This document shows positions 1 through 13,554 of a stretch of 64,000 nucleotides of DNA, one piece after another (the stretch's first letter is position 1; each line of letters begins with the position of its first letter). The stretch is from contig CM019236.1 of the NCBI GenBank assembly GCA_009741485.1, forward strand, positions 29,576,232-29,640,231. The letters run 5' to 3'. This stretch comes from Malurus cyaneus samueli. Lineage: Eukaryota > Chordata > Aves > Passeriformes > Maluridae. Position numbers and translations under genes: made by a program. The notes beneath the pieces are model-generated. The model did no database searches. It worked only from the letters and a program-made list of their open reading frames with translations, and had not been told where the DNA came from.

Positions 1-188
1 ATAACATGAATAAAGAGGCAGATTGCCTCTATTTTTAGACCAACTCAAAGAACAATTAGCCAAGAGCATGATGACAAGGCTGCTTTCTTTTTTTTCCGTG
101 ACTGCTTCTACCCCACATTCTCATACCAACTAGCTTGACAAACACTGAAAAATTTGCATTTAACAGGGGAAGGGTGGAAGGGTGGGGG

Positions 189-257
189 GGAATCAAAAAG
201 AAAAAAAGAAAAAGAAAAAAATAAAAATAAAAAATAAAAAAAAAAAAAAAAAAAAGG
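189..257. repeat. A-rich low-complexity tract
   Basis: Almost only A, broken by single G and T bases, ending in a pure A run of about 20. It could be the decayed tail of an old retroposon on the plus strand, but no element body was recognised upstream. An expanded simple repeat is equally possible. Confidence 0.85.
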
Positions 258-785
258 ATAGAGCTGAGCAGAAGAAAACATGGAGAAAGAAAAAGAAAAA
301 TCCTGTGTTGTACTTTCTGCTGTTTTAATAAGAAGGCCCATGTCCCTACAGCAGCAGAGAAACCCTGTCTTTCTCACTGTGATGTTAGGAACTCTGAAGA
401 GTCACTGAGCTGGAGCTGGAAACTGCGCGCTCTGAACTTCGCAGCACGTGCATTGCAACAGTGAAGGAGGAGTTCACAAAAGAAAAAAAAAAGCTTCCAG
501 GGAGAGGAAAAAAGTTATCACACCAACTTACCATCCACCAGGTCCTGGCTGACATGTCATAGCAAAGCTGCCATTTTATGGAGCTGTCCGATGCTTTCCC
601 TGCCATTACGCTGTCAGCAACCTTCATCAGATGCAGCTCAATGGAAGATAAGACACCTAATCAAGAAAACATCAGCAGTGGCTTGCTGGGCTACATGTAG
701 GCCAATCCTTATCACACTGCATCATGGGAAAAGCTCCTTTATTAGCAAGAACTCCAACCTCACTGATATAAAGACAAGGATCAGT

Positions 786-808
786 CTTTTCTTTTTTTTT
801 TTTTTTTT
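786..808. repeat. Poly-T tract
   Basis: A run of T interrupted by one C near its start. It reads as poly-A on the minus strand. No retroposon body was recognised next to it. Confidence 0.85.
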
Positions 809-1047
809 CTCTTTTTGTCTAAAAGGGATTGGTGAAACCAGCCAGCGTTCTTTGTGTATCATGTGTACACCAGTCTAGTGTCTTGCAAGTGGGCGGCTAG
901 CTGCATTGCTGGGCTGCACAGACTTAAGTTTATTTGCATTCTTCTCAGCTTCATATTGTTTGACATGGTCCATGGTCAGCTCTGAGTGTAAGAAAGGAGG
1001 GAGTAGAAATTATTTTGAATTAGTATGTTCCCCAAGAAGGACAGACG

Positions 1048-1155
1048 GGTTCGGCGTCACGGTGGGGGCCTGGCCCAGAGGTCAGAGCACACGTGTGTGC
1101 ACACGCGGATTTGGGCACTCGCACACGCGTGCACCACGGGCGCCCCGGGAACACA
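1048..1155. other. CpG-rich patch with alternating CA/TG/CG runs
   Basis: The patch has many CpG dinucleotides against an AT-rich, CpG-poor background. It contains alternating purine-pyrimidine stretches around 1,087-1,105 and 1,116-1,133, the kind of sequence that can form Z-DNA. It is too short to call a CpG island, and no transcript start is visible. A small regulatory element or the remnant of a GC-rich repeat are both possible. Confidence 0.35.
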
Positions 1156-1814
1156 CAGGTAGCAGCTGCAGCTGGATGCAGCCGGGCTGCCAAAGGCTAC
1201 AGACTCTGGAACTGGACATATGAAACAGTTTAACTCTTTGCAACCAGCCTTTAACAAAAATAGGAAGGCTGTCTCAGGAGGAGACAGGAGGGGTTGCAGC
1301 TAGGATTTCAGTGAACCAGACATTTCCCCCTCCCTTCCCATGGAAGCTCTTGATCTCTTCTGCTCTGGATGACCTAGCTGGGAAGAGGAGCAGGGGACTA
1401 TTTTAGTCACGGCTCCCTCCTGCCCCACAGCTTCAGGTCATTAGCCTCTTCTACATACTGCCACCAGGGTGAGAAGGCATTCTCCCGGCAATTTTCCACA
1501 CAGGATTTTTCCCCTAATGGAAAATTTGTAATTCCCTAAAGGAAGGACTAGTTTAGAAGAACAAATAATTCTGATTTTGTTTTAAGGTGCAGAAAAGAAG
1601 AAGTACATACGTAAGTACACCGAGGAAATCAGTATACCCTGGCTTACATTTGAAAGGGATATACAGAAGGACCAGGGTTTGTTACTCCATCGCTTTTCTG
1701 ATGTATGCAGATTCTGTTTACACTTTAGTGACAAGTCCCTCTTTAACAAAAACCAAAACAAACAAATCTCCTCTCCACATTTCCAAAATTTTATCTTTAA
1801 AATTAACACAAGAA

Positions 1815-1935
1815 AATGATAACAATAATAACTATAACAGCAATAACAACAAAGCAGCACCAGCAGCAAATACTATTATTGTATTATTATTGTATTTTAT
1901 TTTATAATTATTGTTATTATTATTACTATTGCTTT
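1815..1935. repeat. AAT/ATT-type microsatellite
   Basis: An imperfect trinucleotide repeat. It is AAC/AAT-like at first, then becomes ATT and TTA repeats from about 1,870. The peptides it would encode (poly-Asn, poly-Ile, poly-Tyr) are repeat artefacts. Confidence 0.8.
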
Positions 1936-2306
1936 CTCTTTTCTGCTTGTTTTTGTCTTTCCCTTCCACAAGATCAGCTCCTGAGTTATGGACTCATTTT
2001 TGTATCCTGAACACTGACAGCACCTAATGAAATTACTCCCTGACAGTCCAGAATGCTAACAGAGCAGCTCTGCAGCAAAATTGAGCACATCAAAAGATCA
2101 GAGCTGTTTTCCCTTCGCCATCCATGCTATTGAGGTTGGCTGCAACTCAGTTTCTCATTGTTTTAAATACACTGATGAGGCCAGCATAACAAAGTCAGAT
2201 GAAAAATTATTGAGGGCTTTGGATGTCCCAGTCACCTAAATTCACATAAGTCTTTTTCTAGAAGAGCTTTGTACAATAGGTGAGGATGTTTTCTTTTCCA
2301 TCTCAG

Positions 2307-2567
2307 TTCACAGTGATCAATTGGGACATGACAAAATTTTTGAATATGGGAAAATCTGCCTATGATCAGGTGCTGTGGGATAGCTCAGCATACTTAGAGT
2401 GCACAGCAGGGATTAACTCTGGCTCCTACATCCTGCTCAAACAACTTGGCTTTGTGATAAACAATATATGGTATGGAGAGCATCAGCAGCAGAGTTTTAT
2501 CCAGTTTTTGGCAAGCAGCGCACAGGCAGATGTCCTGAGGCTGAACCTTTCATGTGGCCTTCACTAA
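2307..2567 (+). CDS. Possible coding exon, unrecognised
   Basis: A pyrimidine-rich acceptor-like stretch ending in CAG lies just before 2,307. The frame then stays open for 86 codons to a TAA at 2,565-2,567. The peptide has mixed, protein-like composition (FTVINWDMTKF near the start, YGEHQQQSF later). A possible donor, GTATGG, occurs at about 2,471, so a shorter internal exon of about 164 bases is also possible. No family was recognised and no partner exon was found nearby. A frame this long can arise by chance, so this is a lead only. It lies outside the duplicated segment, in clean sequence. Confidence 0.2.
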   Translation, partial: FTVINWDMTKFLNMGKSAYDQVLWDSSAYLECTAGINSGSYILLKQLGFVINNIWYGEHQQQSFIQFLASSAQADVLRLNLSCGLH

Positions 2568-5500
2568 CAGGCTCATCATGGCAGGACTGCAGATAGTGGT
2601 CAGCCCTGGACAGGTGCTGTCACACGTAACCCCTAACCTCAGACATGCCTACAAGCATGTTTGCCAGCACAAGGAAAAATGGGACTGACATGAAGGGAGA
2701 TTCTCTGCAGTATCCCACCTACTGAAGTCTGATTGCAGGTGAAGAGACCATTGGCTTCAGCCACTAATCTGCCTTACTGGGGCAATTCACAAATCCCCAG
2801 CAGCACTGTGACGGCTGGGAGTGTGAGCCCACACTTTAGGTAATCATGAGCCAGTTCACTGTGCTTAAAAGAGGATAAAAGTTTTATCACACTGTAGCTA
2901 GCTGAGAGGTCTCAAGCTGCTCTCAGACTCCCAGCCTACAGCAGATCCAGTCTTGCAGCAGCCTTTCTGCCACATCTTCAGTGAACAACGGAGCTGCTCC
3001 ATCCCAGAGCTCCTGAAGATTTCACCTCTCCTACAGGCACAAGCACTGAACAGGTATTTGCTTCTGTAGCAGCTTTAGATTCTACTCAAGGGAACAGCTC
3101 CATTTCATGTCCAGAAGCAGCCTTCAGGAATGCTTTAATTTATTTTTATGAGGTCACAACAGCTACAAATAGAGAGGTTCAAACACAAAATTCACAGTAC
3201 ACTTCTCTGGAGGATAGGTAGTGTTGGGACAGAGACACCTGAACTAGTATTGTTGATTTATGTAATTACAGAGAACACACCCATCCATACTTGTACACAC
3301 CCACTGGTGCTGGGCTGAAGCTGAGAGACCAGTCCCAGCTATTTAAGTGATGGATTTTACAGGTTTTAGGTGGATGGGACAGCCCCTTTGGTGTTCCCTT
3401 CTTTCACCAGGTGCACATACAGCCCTGACTCAGATCTTCATGGGAATCCAGAAAGACTCTTCGTCTCCAGAACCTACAGTTCTTGAGAGACATTCCCACA
3501 ATGCTCCTCAGCATGTATTTTTCCTGTTTTTCCTGCAGTTTTCTGATAACTATTTTAATTCATCTTCGTTGGCATCTGCAAAACCCATTGAAATAAATTG
3601 ACACAGAAACATCTTTAATGTCACCAGGCCTTTTCATTTCTATTACGGAGGCAGTACATGGCTATAGAAGCCTGACAGTTCTCTGCCTTTGACTGAATTA
3701 CATCCCCTGGAAAATATAAATTGGATTATTCCCTTATAATGTGGTAGTTATGGCATGGGGAATAATATCTACTAACTTTGCTTAGCCTTTTCATTTTTCC
3801 TCATTTGGTATTAGTGAAGAGTCAAATAAAGCTCTTGAAAAACTTAAAACAATTAAATCATGGCAGTATTTGCCCAAGAAACATCTCTGCTGACTGACAC
3901 AGTGATGAAAGCCCCATGAAGCCCTTTACTGGACAACTTACAAGACACTTCCACCTAAGCACTCTCTTGTGGGTAGAAATTCTTCCTCTCTTGTGGAGCT
4001 CTAGGGTGGCCAAGAAGTGGCAGGATATTTCCAGGAATGTGGAGAGGTCCACAATTAAGTCACAGAGTCCTTGCAGAGCATCCAGCTGAAGTCTGGATTT
4101 TCTCTTTCACTGAAGAAAGAGAAATGCTCTGCAAGTTTCTGCAATTTGCTCTGCAAATTTCACTGAAAGTGAAAGAGAAGGTTGACAGAGATGCTGACTA
4201 GCCATGTCCTTCTAACACTCTTATATTTTCTTCCTTCACAAGTGCCTGCTAGTCTTCCAGGCCTAGCACAGCATTTCTGTGGGACAGGCAGAAAGTAGAG
4301 TGGCAGGTGCCACTGGGGTAGACAAGCTGGCTTACAAAAGACTTGATTCCTTCTAGAGACATTCAGGTACAAAAACAATGCTAAAGTATTGGTTGCAAAT
4401 AGCTTATTGAAGGAATAGTTTCTAAGTGCTGACTAGGAAGGCAGAGAAGTCAAGTGAAAACTGCTAGTTTATTCAAAAGTACACATCAGTCAAACTGAGA
4501 GGCAAATATGATGGTTTAACTTGAAAAATAATGACATCATTTCATCATGTCCAAAGAGCTAATGCCGCATGTGTATACATGTATATGTGCTTGTGGCCCA
4601 TGTGATATCTTGCAAATTGGGCAGGATACAGTCAGATAGCCAAAGATGGAGACCTGCCCAGAATGAAAGGGTTCAATTATATATTCTAAACCAACTCAAG
4701 AAAATGATTCATTTGCATTATTTCCATCAAAATAATCCGTATTCAATAATGAATCCAACACACAATAAATCAAAATGCTGAAGTTCTACCATTCTTTTAC
4801 ATTTATTTTTTAAAAAAGTTTATAAAGTGCAGTACATAAACTTTTTCATGGCTGTGAAGACTTCCCCCAAAGGAAAACCATTATTCAAAGGTGAAGGTGG
4901 AGTTACACTTGCCATTTAAAAAAAAAAAAAGTTTGATATTTAAGAATAGTGTGTCTCACACAAGTGTTCTTTATTCAATAAGTGTCCTGTTTCATAGGGA
5001 GGGTAGCCTTTAATGTTCAGTACAGGATAATACTCCTCCATCTAATTTGTGGATTGGATTTCATCCCTATGAGCAATGTGAGAAACATACAAATCTGAAT
5101 TGTATACCCCCTGAGATTCAGTGCTGGGAAGCCCAGTAATAAATGGATGTCATTATGCTGCCTGCTCACAATCTCCTTAGAAGAAGGGATGGATTCTTTT
5201 CACCTTCTCTTTGAAGAAAGGAGTATATCAAATACAGTGCACTTTTGTAACTGGATGTGGAGCAAGCACTTTGCTTACAGCCCATCGTCAGTTCAGTGGC
5301 TGCCAAAACAGCTCTGTGGGCCAAGACCAAAACACCTCAGTGGTGCTCACTGTGTGCTGGCATGGACAGCAGGACAAAGCAGAGGGCTCTGGGGAAAGCA
5401 GGGCCCTCAGCCCAGACTACACTGCAAATCTTTGGTGGGAGGGAATAAAAAACACCCCAGAGCTGATTGCTCCCCTTTTCTAGGGCACCCTCAAAAACAA

Positions 5501-5618
5501 AAGGGTAGGTTGGCACATTTTCTTACTTCAACACATTTTTATTACATTTTAGTTCCATTTCTCATTCATTTTCACAACTTCAGTTGTTCCCAATATATCT
5601 TTCTATGTTTAGCATTCG

Positions 5619-6862
5619 TGTTGGTTTGACACGAGGGGAGGCTAGCCCCAAGACCTTTGTTGCCTTGTCTTCCCTTTTAACTCAAACAAATGTGTTTGCT
5701 TCTAAACAGTCAGACTGGGATGGGAACCTTTTTGCCTCTAATTTGATCGTTCTTAAAATCTTTGCTACGGATTTTGTCAGTATGTTGTCTTGTATTTGGT
5801 TTGTGTGGCAAGGCCCACTCACAGAGGTGAGTGCTGTGAGAACCTGCCAGAAGCTTCCCCCATGTCCAGCAGAGCCAAGGTCAGCCAGCTCCAAGATGGA
5901 CATGCTGCAGGCCATGGCTGAGACAACATGTTATGGAAGGAATAAACAGTTATTGCACAGGAGTAACTGCAGAGAAGGGAGAAGCTGCCCTGCAGATGCC
6001 AAGGTTGGTGCAGAACGGGGGAAAGGAGGTGCTCCAGGCACTTGAGGTGAGATTTCCCTGCAGCTGTGGCCCTGCAGCCTATGGAGGTCCATGCTGGAGC
6101 AGAGATACACCTACAGCCCATGGAGATGGCAGGAGCATGGGTTGCCCAAAAGATAGCTGTGATCCCATGGAAAGCCCACTGTGTGCAGGCTTTGTGGCTC
6201 TGGAGCAAGGAGCCCTTGCTAAGTGGAGCCCAGCCCAGGTTTGCTGACAGCACATGTGACCTCATGTGGGACCCATGGTGAAACAGCCTGTTCCTAAAGG
6301 ACTGCACCCATGGATAGTGACCCATGCTGGAGCAGCCTGTTCCTAAAGGACTGTGCCCATGGATAGTGACCCATGCTGGAGCAGATAAGGAAGTACTGCT
6401 GCTCAAAGGAACAACTGAGAGCAGAGAAGTCCACGGAGGACTGTCAGCTGTGGGAGAGACGCCACACTGGCGAGGGACTCGTTTTCCTGAGCAGCAGCAG
6501 AAGCAACATGTGGTAATAATGACCATAATCCCCATTCCCCAACTCCCTCCACTGCTGGTGGGGCTGAGGTACAGAATCAGTGATAAAATTAAGCCTGGGA
6601 AGGAGGGAAGAGTGGGGGAAAGGACTTGTTTTCATGATTTGGTTCACTTCTTACTATCCTGCTCTGATTTTGATTGGTAGCAAATTAATCTAATTTCCTC
6701 AAGTTGGGTCTGTTTTGCCCAGGACAGTTATCAATGAGTTATCTCTCCCTATCCTTCTCTCGGCTAGGAGTTTTTCATTATATTTTTCTCTCCAGCTCAG
6801 GAGGGGAGTGACAGAGCAGCTTTGGTGGGTATCTGGCATCTAGCCAGGGTCAGCTCACAACA
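5619..6862 (+). mobile_element. Solitary LTR of an avian endogenous retrovirus (ERVL-like)
   Basis: The element starts TGTTGGTTTGAC and ends GTCAGCTCACAACA, which are imperfect inverted termini with the TG...CA ends of LTRs. Inside are features I associate with abundant bird LTRs: repeated 'package' motifs built on CCATGCTGGAGCAG, a GC-rich promoter-like middle, and an end containing GGCATCTAGCCAGGGTCA. No gag, pol or env sequence or tRNA primer site follows, so it is a solo LTR or a fragment. No clean target-site duplication was seen (ATTCG before, GGGCT after). The long minus-strand open frame across it (5,819-6,535) is a by-product of the GC-rich repeats. A degraded copy lies at 16,719-17,887. 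Confidence 0.7.
6284..6381. repeat. Two tandem 49-bp units inside the LTR
   Basis: Two back-to-back units (6,284-6,332 and 6,333-6,381) differ only by a few bases. Each begins CAGCCTGTTCCTAAAGGACT and ends in CATGCTGGAG. Small tandem arrays of this motif are common in related avian LTRs and may vary in number between copies. Confidence 0.85.
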
Positions 6863-9800
6863 GGGCTGGGGGGCCTCTTTGCCCAAAGCAAGCAGGTCTG
6901 ACACTGATCCATCCAACCATATATGTTGAGCAGTCAGCCTTTCTTCCAGCTGGTTGAGTATGAGATCTACTTGCTTTTGGGCAAGGAGAGGTGAGACTTG
7001 ACTCATGACTATCAATTATTGCTCCTTAGCTAGAGCTTGTCCAGGTAACCTCTTGGTATGGCAGATGGGAAGAATGTGATGGATATATGGCTAAGGGACA
7101 GCGATTTCCCCTGTTAAACACCAGCTCCAGGCCCTTATAGCAAGTTCTCCTGGGGCAGAATTGGGATGGCAGGTGCCTTGGTTGGAATGCTGGCCAAACA
7201 AGAGATGACACAGCTGGGACAGAAAACGTGCTCTCCATCAGTTTTACTTGATAAAACAAAATTCATGAGAAAGTGAAGAGCTAAGAAAGTGGAAGACCCT
7301 GTTACAGCTCATTCCTTCCAAGAATATTTATATTTTGTTTCAATATGTCATTGCAATGTGTTTGCTGGAATGATGTAAAAAGGGTTTGTTATTAGACATG
7401 AGGCACAGAGAGTGGAGACTCTTTGTTTTGGGGGGCATCATGTGTTTGTGTCGCTGAGAATAATCCATTGGTATCAGCGTGGCTGCTGGCTCATATCTGA
7501 GTATGGCTCATGGTTATCTTCATTGCACTTGGCTGCCAGGCAGTGATGGTTAATGATTTCTCCATGAAGAGCATTTACATGCTCTTTCACATCCTCCCAC
7601 AGCTCACAGCCTGAAAGCCCCTTTTGCTTGTAAACAGGAAACTACAGAGGCAGGATTAAACTTTTTGTAGAGTTAGGCATTGTGGCATAGCTGCAATTGA
7701 TTTCACCTGATTATATTACACAACTGAAGTGAGAAAATGGGGACAACAGGCCAGGACTAAAAAACAGCTCCTGCTTGAAAGAACTAGGAATTCTATTTCC
7801 TGTTAACTCCCCTGGACTAATCGATGTTTTTTTATCACATCCGACAGCAAAAGGAAATTCCTTTATTGTTGATAATGATCATAATCCCCTCCAGATGCTA
7901 AACAAGAATGCTGACTTCACTCAGCATCAGGCAGGGTCAAGCCCAGCACCATTCTGTGGTGAATGCCAATGCACTATCTGAATGAGTTCCTACCTGCAGG
8001 AAGGCAGGAAGCACAGGAGGCTTTTAAATAGTGTTCAGCTGCATGGTCAGCTCTGTGAGAGCTTTTACTACTTCAGTCACAGAGGTTGTGCTGCTCCAGA
8101 ACTGAGCGTATGCTTCCCTTGGCATAAAGTCAATCTCTCTTTGCCCCTCCAAGAGATCCCCACGATGAGCCCCACACAGGGCATACGGAAGCATTCTCTA
8201 GATTTAAAGTGTTAGTGTAAGACATGCAATTCCTTAGCATGTCTTTTTCTGCCAGAGTGTCTGTCCAATTGTTAAAAGGACTGCATCTCTCATATAATCT
8301 CTTCAATATTCTGTCCTGCTCAGTTGTGGTGGGTTGGTGCTGTCCCAGCAAACTGCACTTCAGGTTATTCTCAGATTGTAGCCCGTGGTAGGCAAGCCTG
8401 ATGTGTCAAGGGTCCATGCAGATGTATGTTGCCTTGAGTTCTGGTGCCAGATCACTGGACCTCAAGTGGGTATCTGTCACATGCCAGAGGGGAGAATTGA
8501 GTTTTCCCAAAAAAAGCACCATCTGGACTTCTAATTCACCTTAGTAGTTTTCCGTATCCCTAGGACTACAAGCTATGATGTAGCTACCCAGCCATACATG
8601 CTGATAGTTATCAATGCCTGCTACTATTGGGACTTGTGTGCATCTCCTTGTATTCACTTACTGAGGTCCAGGCATACCTTTACTCTGGAAGGCTGCAAGC
8701 AAAGCTGTGTTTATGCAGCAGGTACTTAGACACACTGGGCTGCTGAGATGCCCAATTAGTTTTGAGGTCTCATTGAAAAGGTGTAAGACGCTCACATGAT
8801 CACGGTCCTTCTCCTTTATCTTTTTTTAAGAAGCTATAGAGGTTTTTGAGTTCACGATGTAGGAATTCTCCATCTAAATGCTCAGTAGAACACCAGCAAA
8901 TATGTGTTCGGATTTAATAGTTTAGATTTTATGTAAATCTTTCCACAAAGAAGCTCTTCTAGAAGAGAAGAAGCTCTTTTACAGTCCTGCAGGGTTTTTT
9001 GTTTTTTTTTGTATGGGCCAAGCCACTGTCTAATTGGAAGGTGATAAGATGTGCTTGAGTTCCACCTTACATCAAACATTTGTTTCAAGGGACAGCACTT
9101 GAGTCCTTTGACCTGATGAAAGAAGCTTACAGAGTCTGAAGGAGAAAAGAGAAACTCCTTTCTTTTTTTATTTCCCTGCCTTTATAAAGCCCTCCTCTCC
9201 CATCCACAGGGAGATACTGCTCTGAGACATTGAGGATGATGCGAGATCTCTCTGCTCATATGAAAAAACAAGCAAGAAGAAGGAAGGGTCACAGAGCCAC
9301 ATTGCTACTCACAGATTCCTTTGCAGACCTGTCTCTTCCCGATGTGCTCTGGCTGCAGTGCTGTTATTTCCTCTATCTGAAAACAACACTAGATTAAAAA
9401 TCCATGCTTTATTCCTCAGACAAGGTTCTTGATTCTCCACTATACATCAAAAAAATAATTTAAAGAAAAAACGTAAAAAACACACTTGAACCAACGGAAA
9501 AGGCAGTGCACCTATTCCATAGTTCATACACATTGCTGTGTTTCTCACTACCCAAGGACATGAAGGTAGCACTTGTTGCATTTGACTCTGCAGGAATATT
9601 TTATAAGAGTAATGAGGTTATTTGAGATCATTTGACTATCTAAGGGGAAAAAAAAAACCTCTTGACTTTTTGTTCTGAGTTATAAGATAGAAGAATAGGG
9701 AAACCATGTGATTTTTCAGGGCCAGAATAAAAAATTTCTATAGAGAAGAAAAAAAAAAAAAAAAACTGAACAGCTGATGTTGCTGAACCATGTACTACTG

Positions 9801-12800
9801 GTGTATGGAAATTTAAAACAAAAATTCGCCCAGTCTTCGCTGTTAGTGATAAATAACCAGGACTATTCCTCATTCATACACATGCAGCATGTACAAATTT
9901 TTGCATGCCCTGAATATGTAACTGTGTAGAAAAGAGCCAAATTGGATGCAGATAGATATTTTCAATTTCCCTACATGTGCTTTCTATAATTTAGGCAAAT
10001 ACATGCAACTTCAATATTTTAAAGCAAAATAAATTTATCTCAAATGATTACCTATGACATGGTCATCTGTTATCCTTTAATTTAATCCAAATTCAAAGGT
10101 AGAAAACTAAATACAATTTCTTATGTGATCTTTCCTCTTCCTCATTGATGTATCCAAACAGTTTATCAGAATGAGCTGAAAAACAAATATACTTCAAACT
10201 CCAATCACCTATGCACTGCTGGATGTTAGGAAACCCAGATTCCCTATGTGACCTGTGGGATATGGCTGTTTTTTCTGAAGTGGATTATCCGGGTTTCTCT
10301 GACCTGGACAGTACAGATTCAATATTGCAGCTTTTCACAGCCCCCGCTGTGGAAACCCAGGTGTCTTCACCAAAAGAAGAGTTCACACAGAGAACTGAGG
10401 GCAGGTGTTCTTAATCCCAGACATGCAGTCTAACCCAGTGAGAGTTAGCATCCATTAGCTATCAAAACAAATTGTCAAATTCCACCTCTATAGGGCTCAC
10501 ATTACTGCACTGTCCACACTTGCACATCTTATACTTTATACTTACCAAAAAAGAGGTGCTCATTACCCACATGGCAGCCAACAGACTGGGGATTTTGGGG
10601 AACTTTTCCCCCAGCTACAGGAAAGCCAAAGTTTCACAGAATGAAAGTAATGTTGGGAAGCATATCCTAAACAGCAAAATCATGTTGTATTTGGGAATAA
10701 TTTATTACTTGGGCTTGAAAGAGCTGTTACTCCTCAGCAGCACCCATCCAGTTTATATTAATTTCTGAAAACAGAGATTTTTGGCTTACTGCATACAAAG
10801 CTTTGCTGCACATGTCTGTTCTCACACTAATCCTTCAGCAAAGGGAATGCTTTTGAGATGGGAAGTCTAATGGGAAAAATATTGTGAAACTAAGAGGATA
10901 TATAAAGAATGAGCTGTAACTGATACAAATTATGGCCTGTTTTTTTTTAAGATTAGTTTAGGTTTATTTTATTCAGACTAACATATCCTCTATCCTTCCT
11001 CAAGCCTGTTTACTCAGCTGGAAGTACACGGTGCAATTTTCCCTCCAACTGCCCTTCCACACTAGCATTATTTCAGCTCATATGGGTAATTGATCAGACT
11101 ACAGGAGTGTTTGCATGTATTTGTTCACCTGCACTTCCTGGTAGTCTCTTAAAATTAATTTATAGACTCAAAGTACTGTTTCATTCACTTTATAAAGGGA
11201 CAAAACACATCAAGAAATACTTTCAGAAGCTTTAGCACTAAAATACTGGAGTGTACATATTAGAATTATTTTTATGGACGACTGGGAATAGATCCCTGTT
11301 TCCACACATTGAAAAGATAGCATGCACTTATACAAGTCAGTTTTATCTAATTTGTAAATACTAAATAAATTTAATTTCAGAGATTACCATAACCAGATGT
11401 GAAACTATTTTGTGGAGAAACAGGCTCATTGAAATTTCAGGCAAGAGAAACTCACGTTTTGGCAGCAGGTAAGAACAGTTTTTTCTGGAATATGCACAGA
11501 ACACAGATTTTTAGAGGGCTGGTTTTACACTATTGTGGAAAGATCACTATGGAAGTGATTTTTATTACTGTTAGCAGAATCCAATTCTTGGGCTGAAAGA
11601 GAAGATGCAATGCTTGTACCACAAACCATCACCACATAGTTGTGCTTCATGATTCATGAAGTGACAGAGTTCAGCTATTTTAATAATTGCCTTTCAGGCA
11701 TGACCACTGTTTTTTTCTTGGGTTTGCTAGTCTTACAGTGGATCTTCCCAGATGTCTAAAATCTTCCCTGCACTTTTAAAGCTGAGACTACTGCTCACAC
11801 CCAGCAGCTTTTGTTTTATTGCTCTCGAAAGTTATTTCCTGTGGCCACTGCTTCACTTCCTTCTATATCCTTATAGCAAGTATCTCATTTGAAATAGAAC
11901 AAAACAGAAGAGCTGTCGATTTAGATTCATTTAAGTACCTCACTCAAAAACGCTCCAGGACTGAGTGATCCTAACACTGTAAAAAATACAAGCCAAAGAT
12001 TAAAAAAACCCAAACTATTTTGCAATTTGAAAAGCGGCAGTTTCATAAATCTTATTTATACTCTGGTTGGAACTATGATTATGTAGGCAGAAATATTTAA
12101 CTGTAACTAGTGTAGTTTGTATCACATAGTTTGGTATACTACTCCTAACAGAGAAAGTCATATTTACAGCACCACCGTTTTCTCTTAAAAGCAAACAACA
12201 AAGCTCAGATAAAAAGTACCTCACTAACTATTCAGTAATCTTTCACAGTTCATTTTTTTCAGAACAATCATCTGGGAATGTAGCTTTTTTACTTATCAAA
12301 ATAAAAAATACACAGCAGTAAGAGTAATTTATAATGGAATTAGGAAAAGCCACAAATTAAAAAAATATTAGCACACTATTTACACAACTTAAAATCAATG
12401 TAAATAAAATTCAGTGGAGAGAAAGGAATTTTTAATTATTTTTTTATTTAAAAATAAGATTTCACTAAAATACATAAAGGGACAAAAGAATTCTCAGTAG
12501 GAATGCAAAAAAATAAACCATAACAATCAATTTTGAAATCCCCACAGAAATATTGCATGAATGAAACAAACAAAGGTAAATAAAAGCAATACATTGCCTA
12601 TCAGTTGAGCATACTCTTGCATTTTCAGATTTGATTAAAAGAATACCAGAGTATTCTTCCTGTTTTAACATTATTCAGTCATACATCTTGCACATCACCC
12701 AGTCATGTATAATCAGTGTTAAACCTTGTATTTTCAACAATTCCAGTATGAACATTATTCAGCATTATTTGAAAAGAGTCAAGATCAAATTAAGAATAAA

Positions 12801-13554
12801 TGAGTAAAATTCAAACACATGCCCATGTATGAATACAAAATTCAGAATGCTAGTTTACAAAAATCAGTATTTTTTTGCCTATTAAAGAGACAGAGTGATA
12901 ATTTTCTAAATGTAAATTACATGGTGGTGTACAGATATCAGTCCTGGGAATGAGCACAGAAATACCCAGAAATGCACAGAAATTACAAGCTAAATTCCTT
13001 ATTTTTTCACTTGAAAACCAATGTAAATATGAATTATTCTGACAGTTACAGAGATTTTACTTAAATGGCCCTTGTTGCAACAACTGGCTTTAATCACTCT
13101 GCCATACTCTGGCCAAGACACAAGATGCCACTGGAGAATTTCAGCAGTACTGAAATCCTAAGCCTAACGAAGCCCACAGATGCAAGTATTTCAATTGCCT
13201 CTTAAGTTCAAATGCTCAGCCACTGAGAATGTGGTACAAAAATCTTTTGAAGAACAATTTCTGAAGTATCCGGTCCTATAAAGTATGGACACAGCATTTA
13301 GAAGCATCAATTCTCCCCAAAAGCACTTCCTAGCAGCATTCAGCATCACACAGGTCTGAGAATCTGAGGTCCTAATACTTCAATAATAATACTTTATTTA
13401 GAATAAGATTCAACTTATTAGGGAAGAAAATCACATCCCTCAGCACGCTTGATGCAGCCCAGGGAACAGGTGCTGTTCCCAGGTTTCCTGTGCTGAAATT
13501 GCACATTACCAGATCGTGTCGAGCTTCTCATCAACCAAACGTTGTAATGTGAAA

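Larger units (their letters stand above)
1..2991. other. Single-copy flank, mostly non-coding
   Basis: This stretch precedes the first large duplication and is not repeated elsewhere in the window. It holds A-rich and T-rich tracts, a CpG-rich patch near 1.05-1.16 kb and an AAT microsatellite near 1.8-1.9 kb, each listed separately. One splice-flanked open frame begins at 2,307. No other coding signal, RNA gene or transposon was recognised. Sequence quality looks good: no sign of the indel noise seen further on. Confidence 0.6.
2992..13549. repeat. Large direct repeat I, copy 1 (cleaner copy)
   Basis: This segment recurs at 13,703-24,300 in the same order and orientation. Anchors include 5,262-5,287 with 16,388-16,413 (AAGCACTTTGCTTACAGCCC), 7,822-7,835 with 18,778-18,791, and 12,480-12,505 with about 23,290-23,315. 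The offset drifts from about 11.1 to 10.8 kb because copy 2 has lost many single bases. Apart from the LTR at 5.6-6.9 kb, this copy holds only short open frames with no recognised product and A/T tracts. No gene is called in it. Confidence 0.9.

Noticed and set aside
5819..6535. A 238-codon minus-strand open frame
   Set aside because: It lies wholly inside the solitary LTR, and its degraded copy at about 16.9-17.7 kb gives a different frame. No retroviral domain or splice context is visible.
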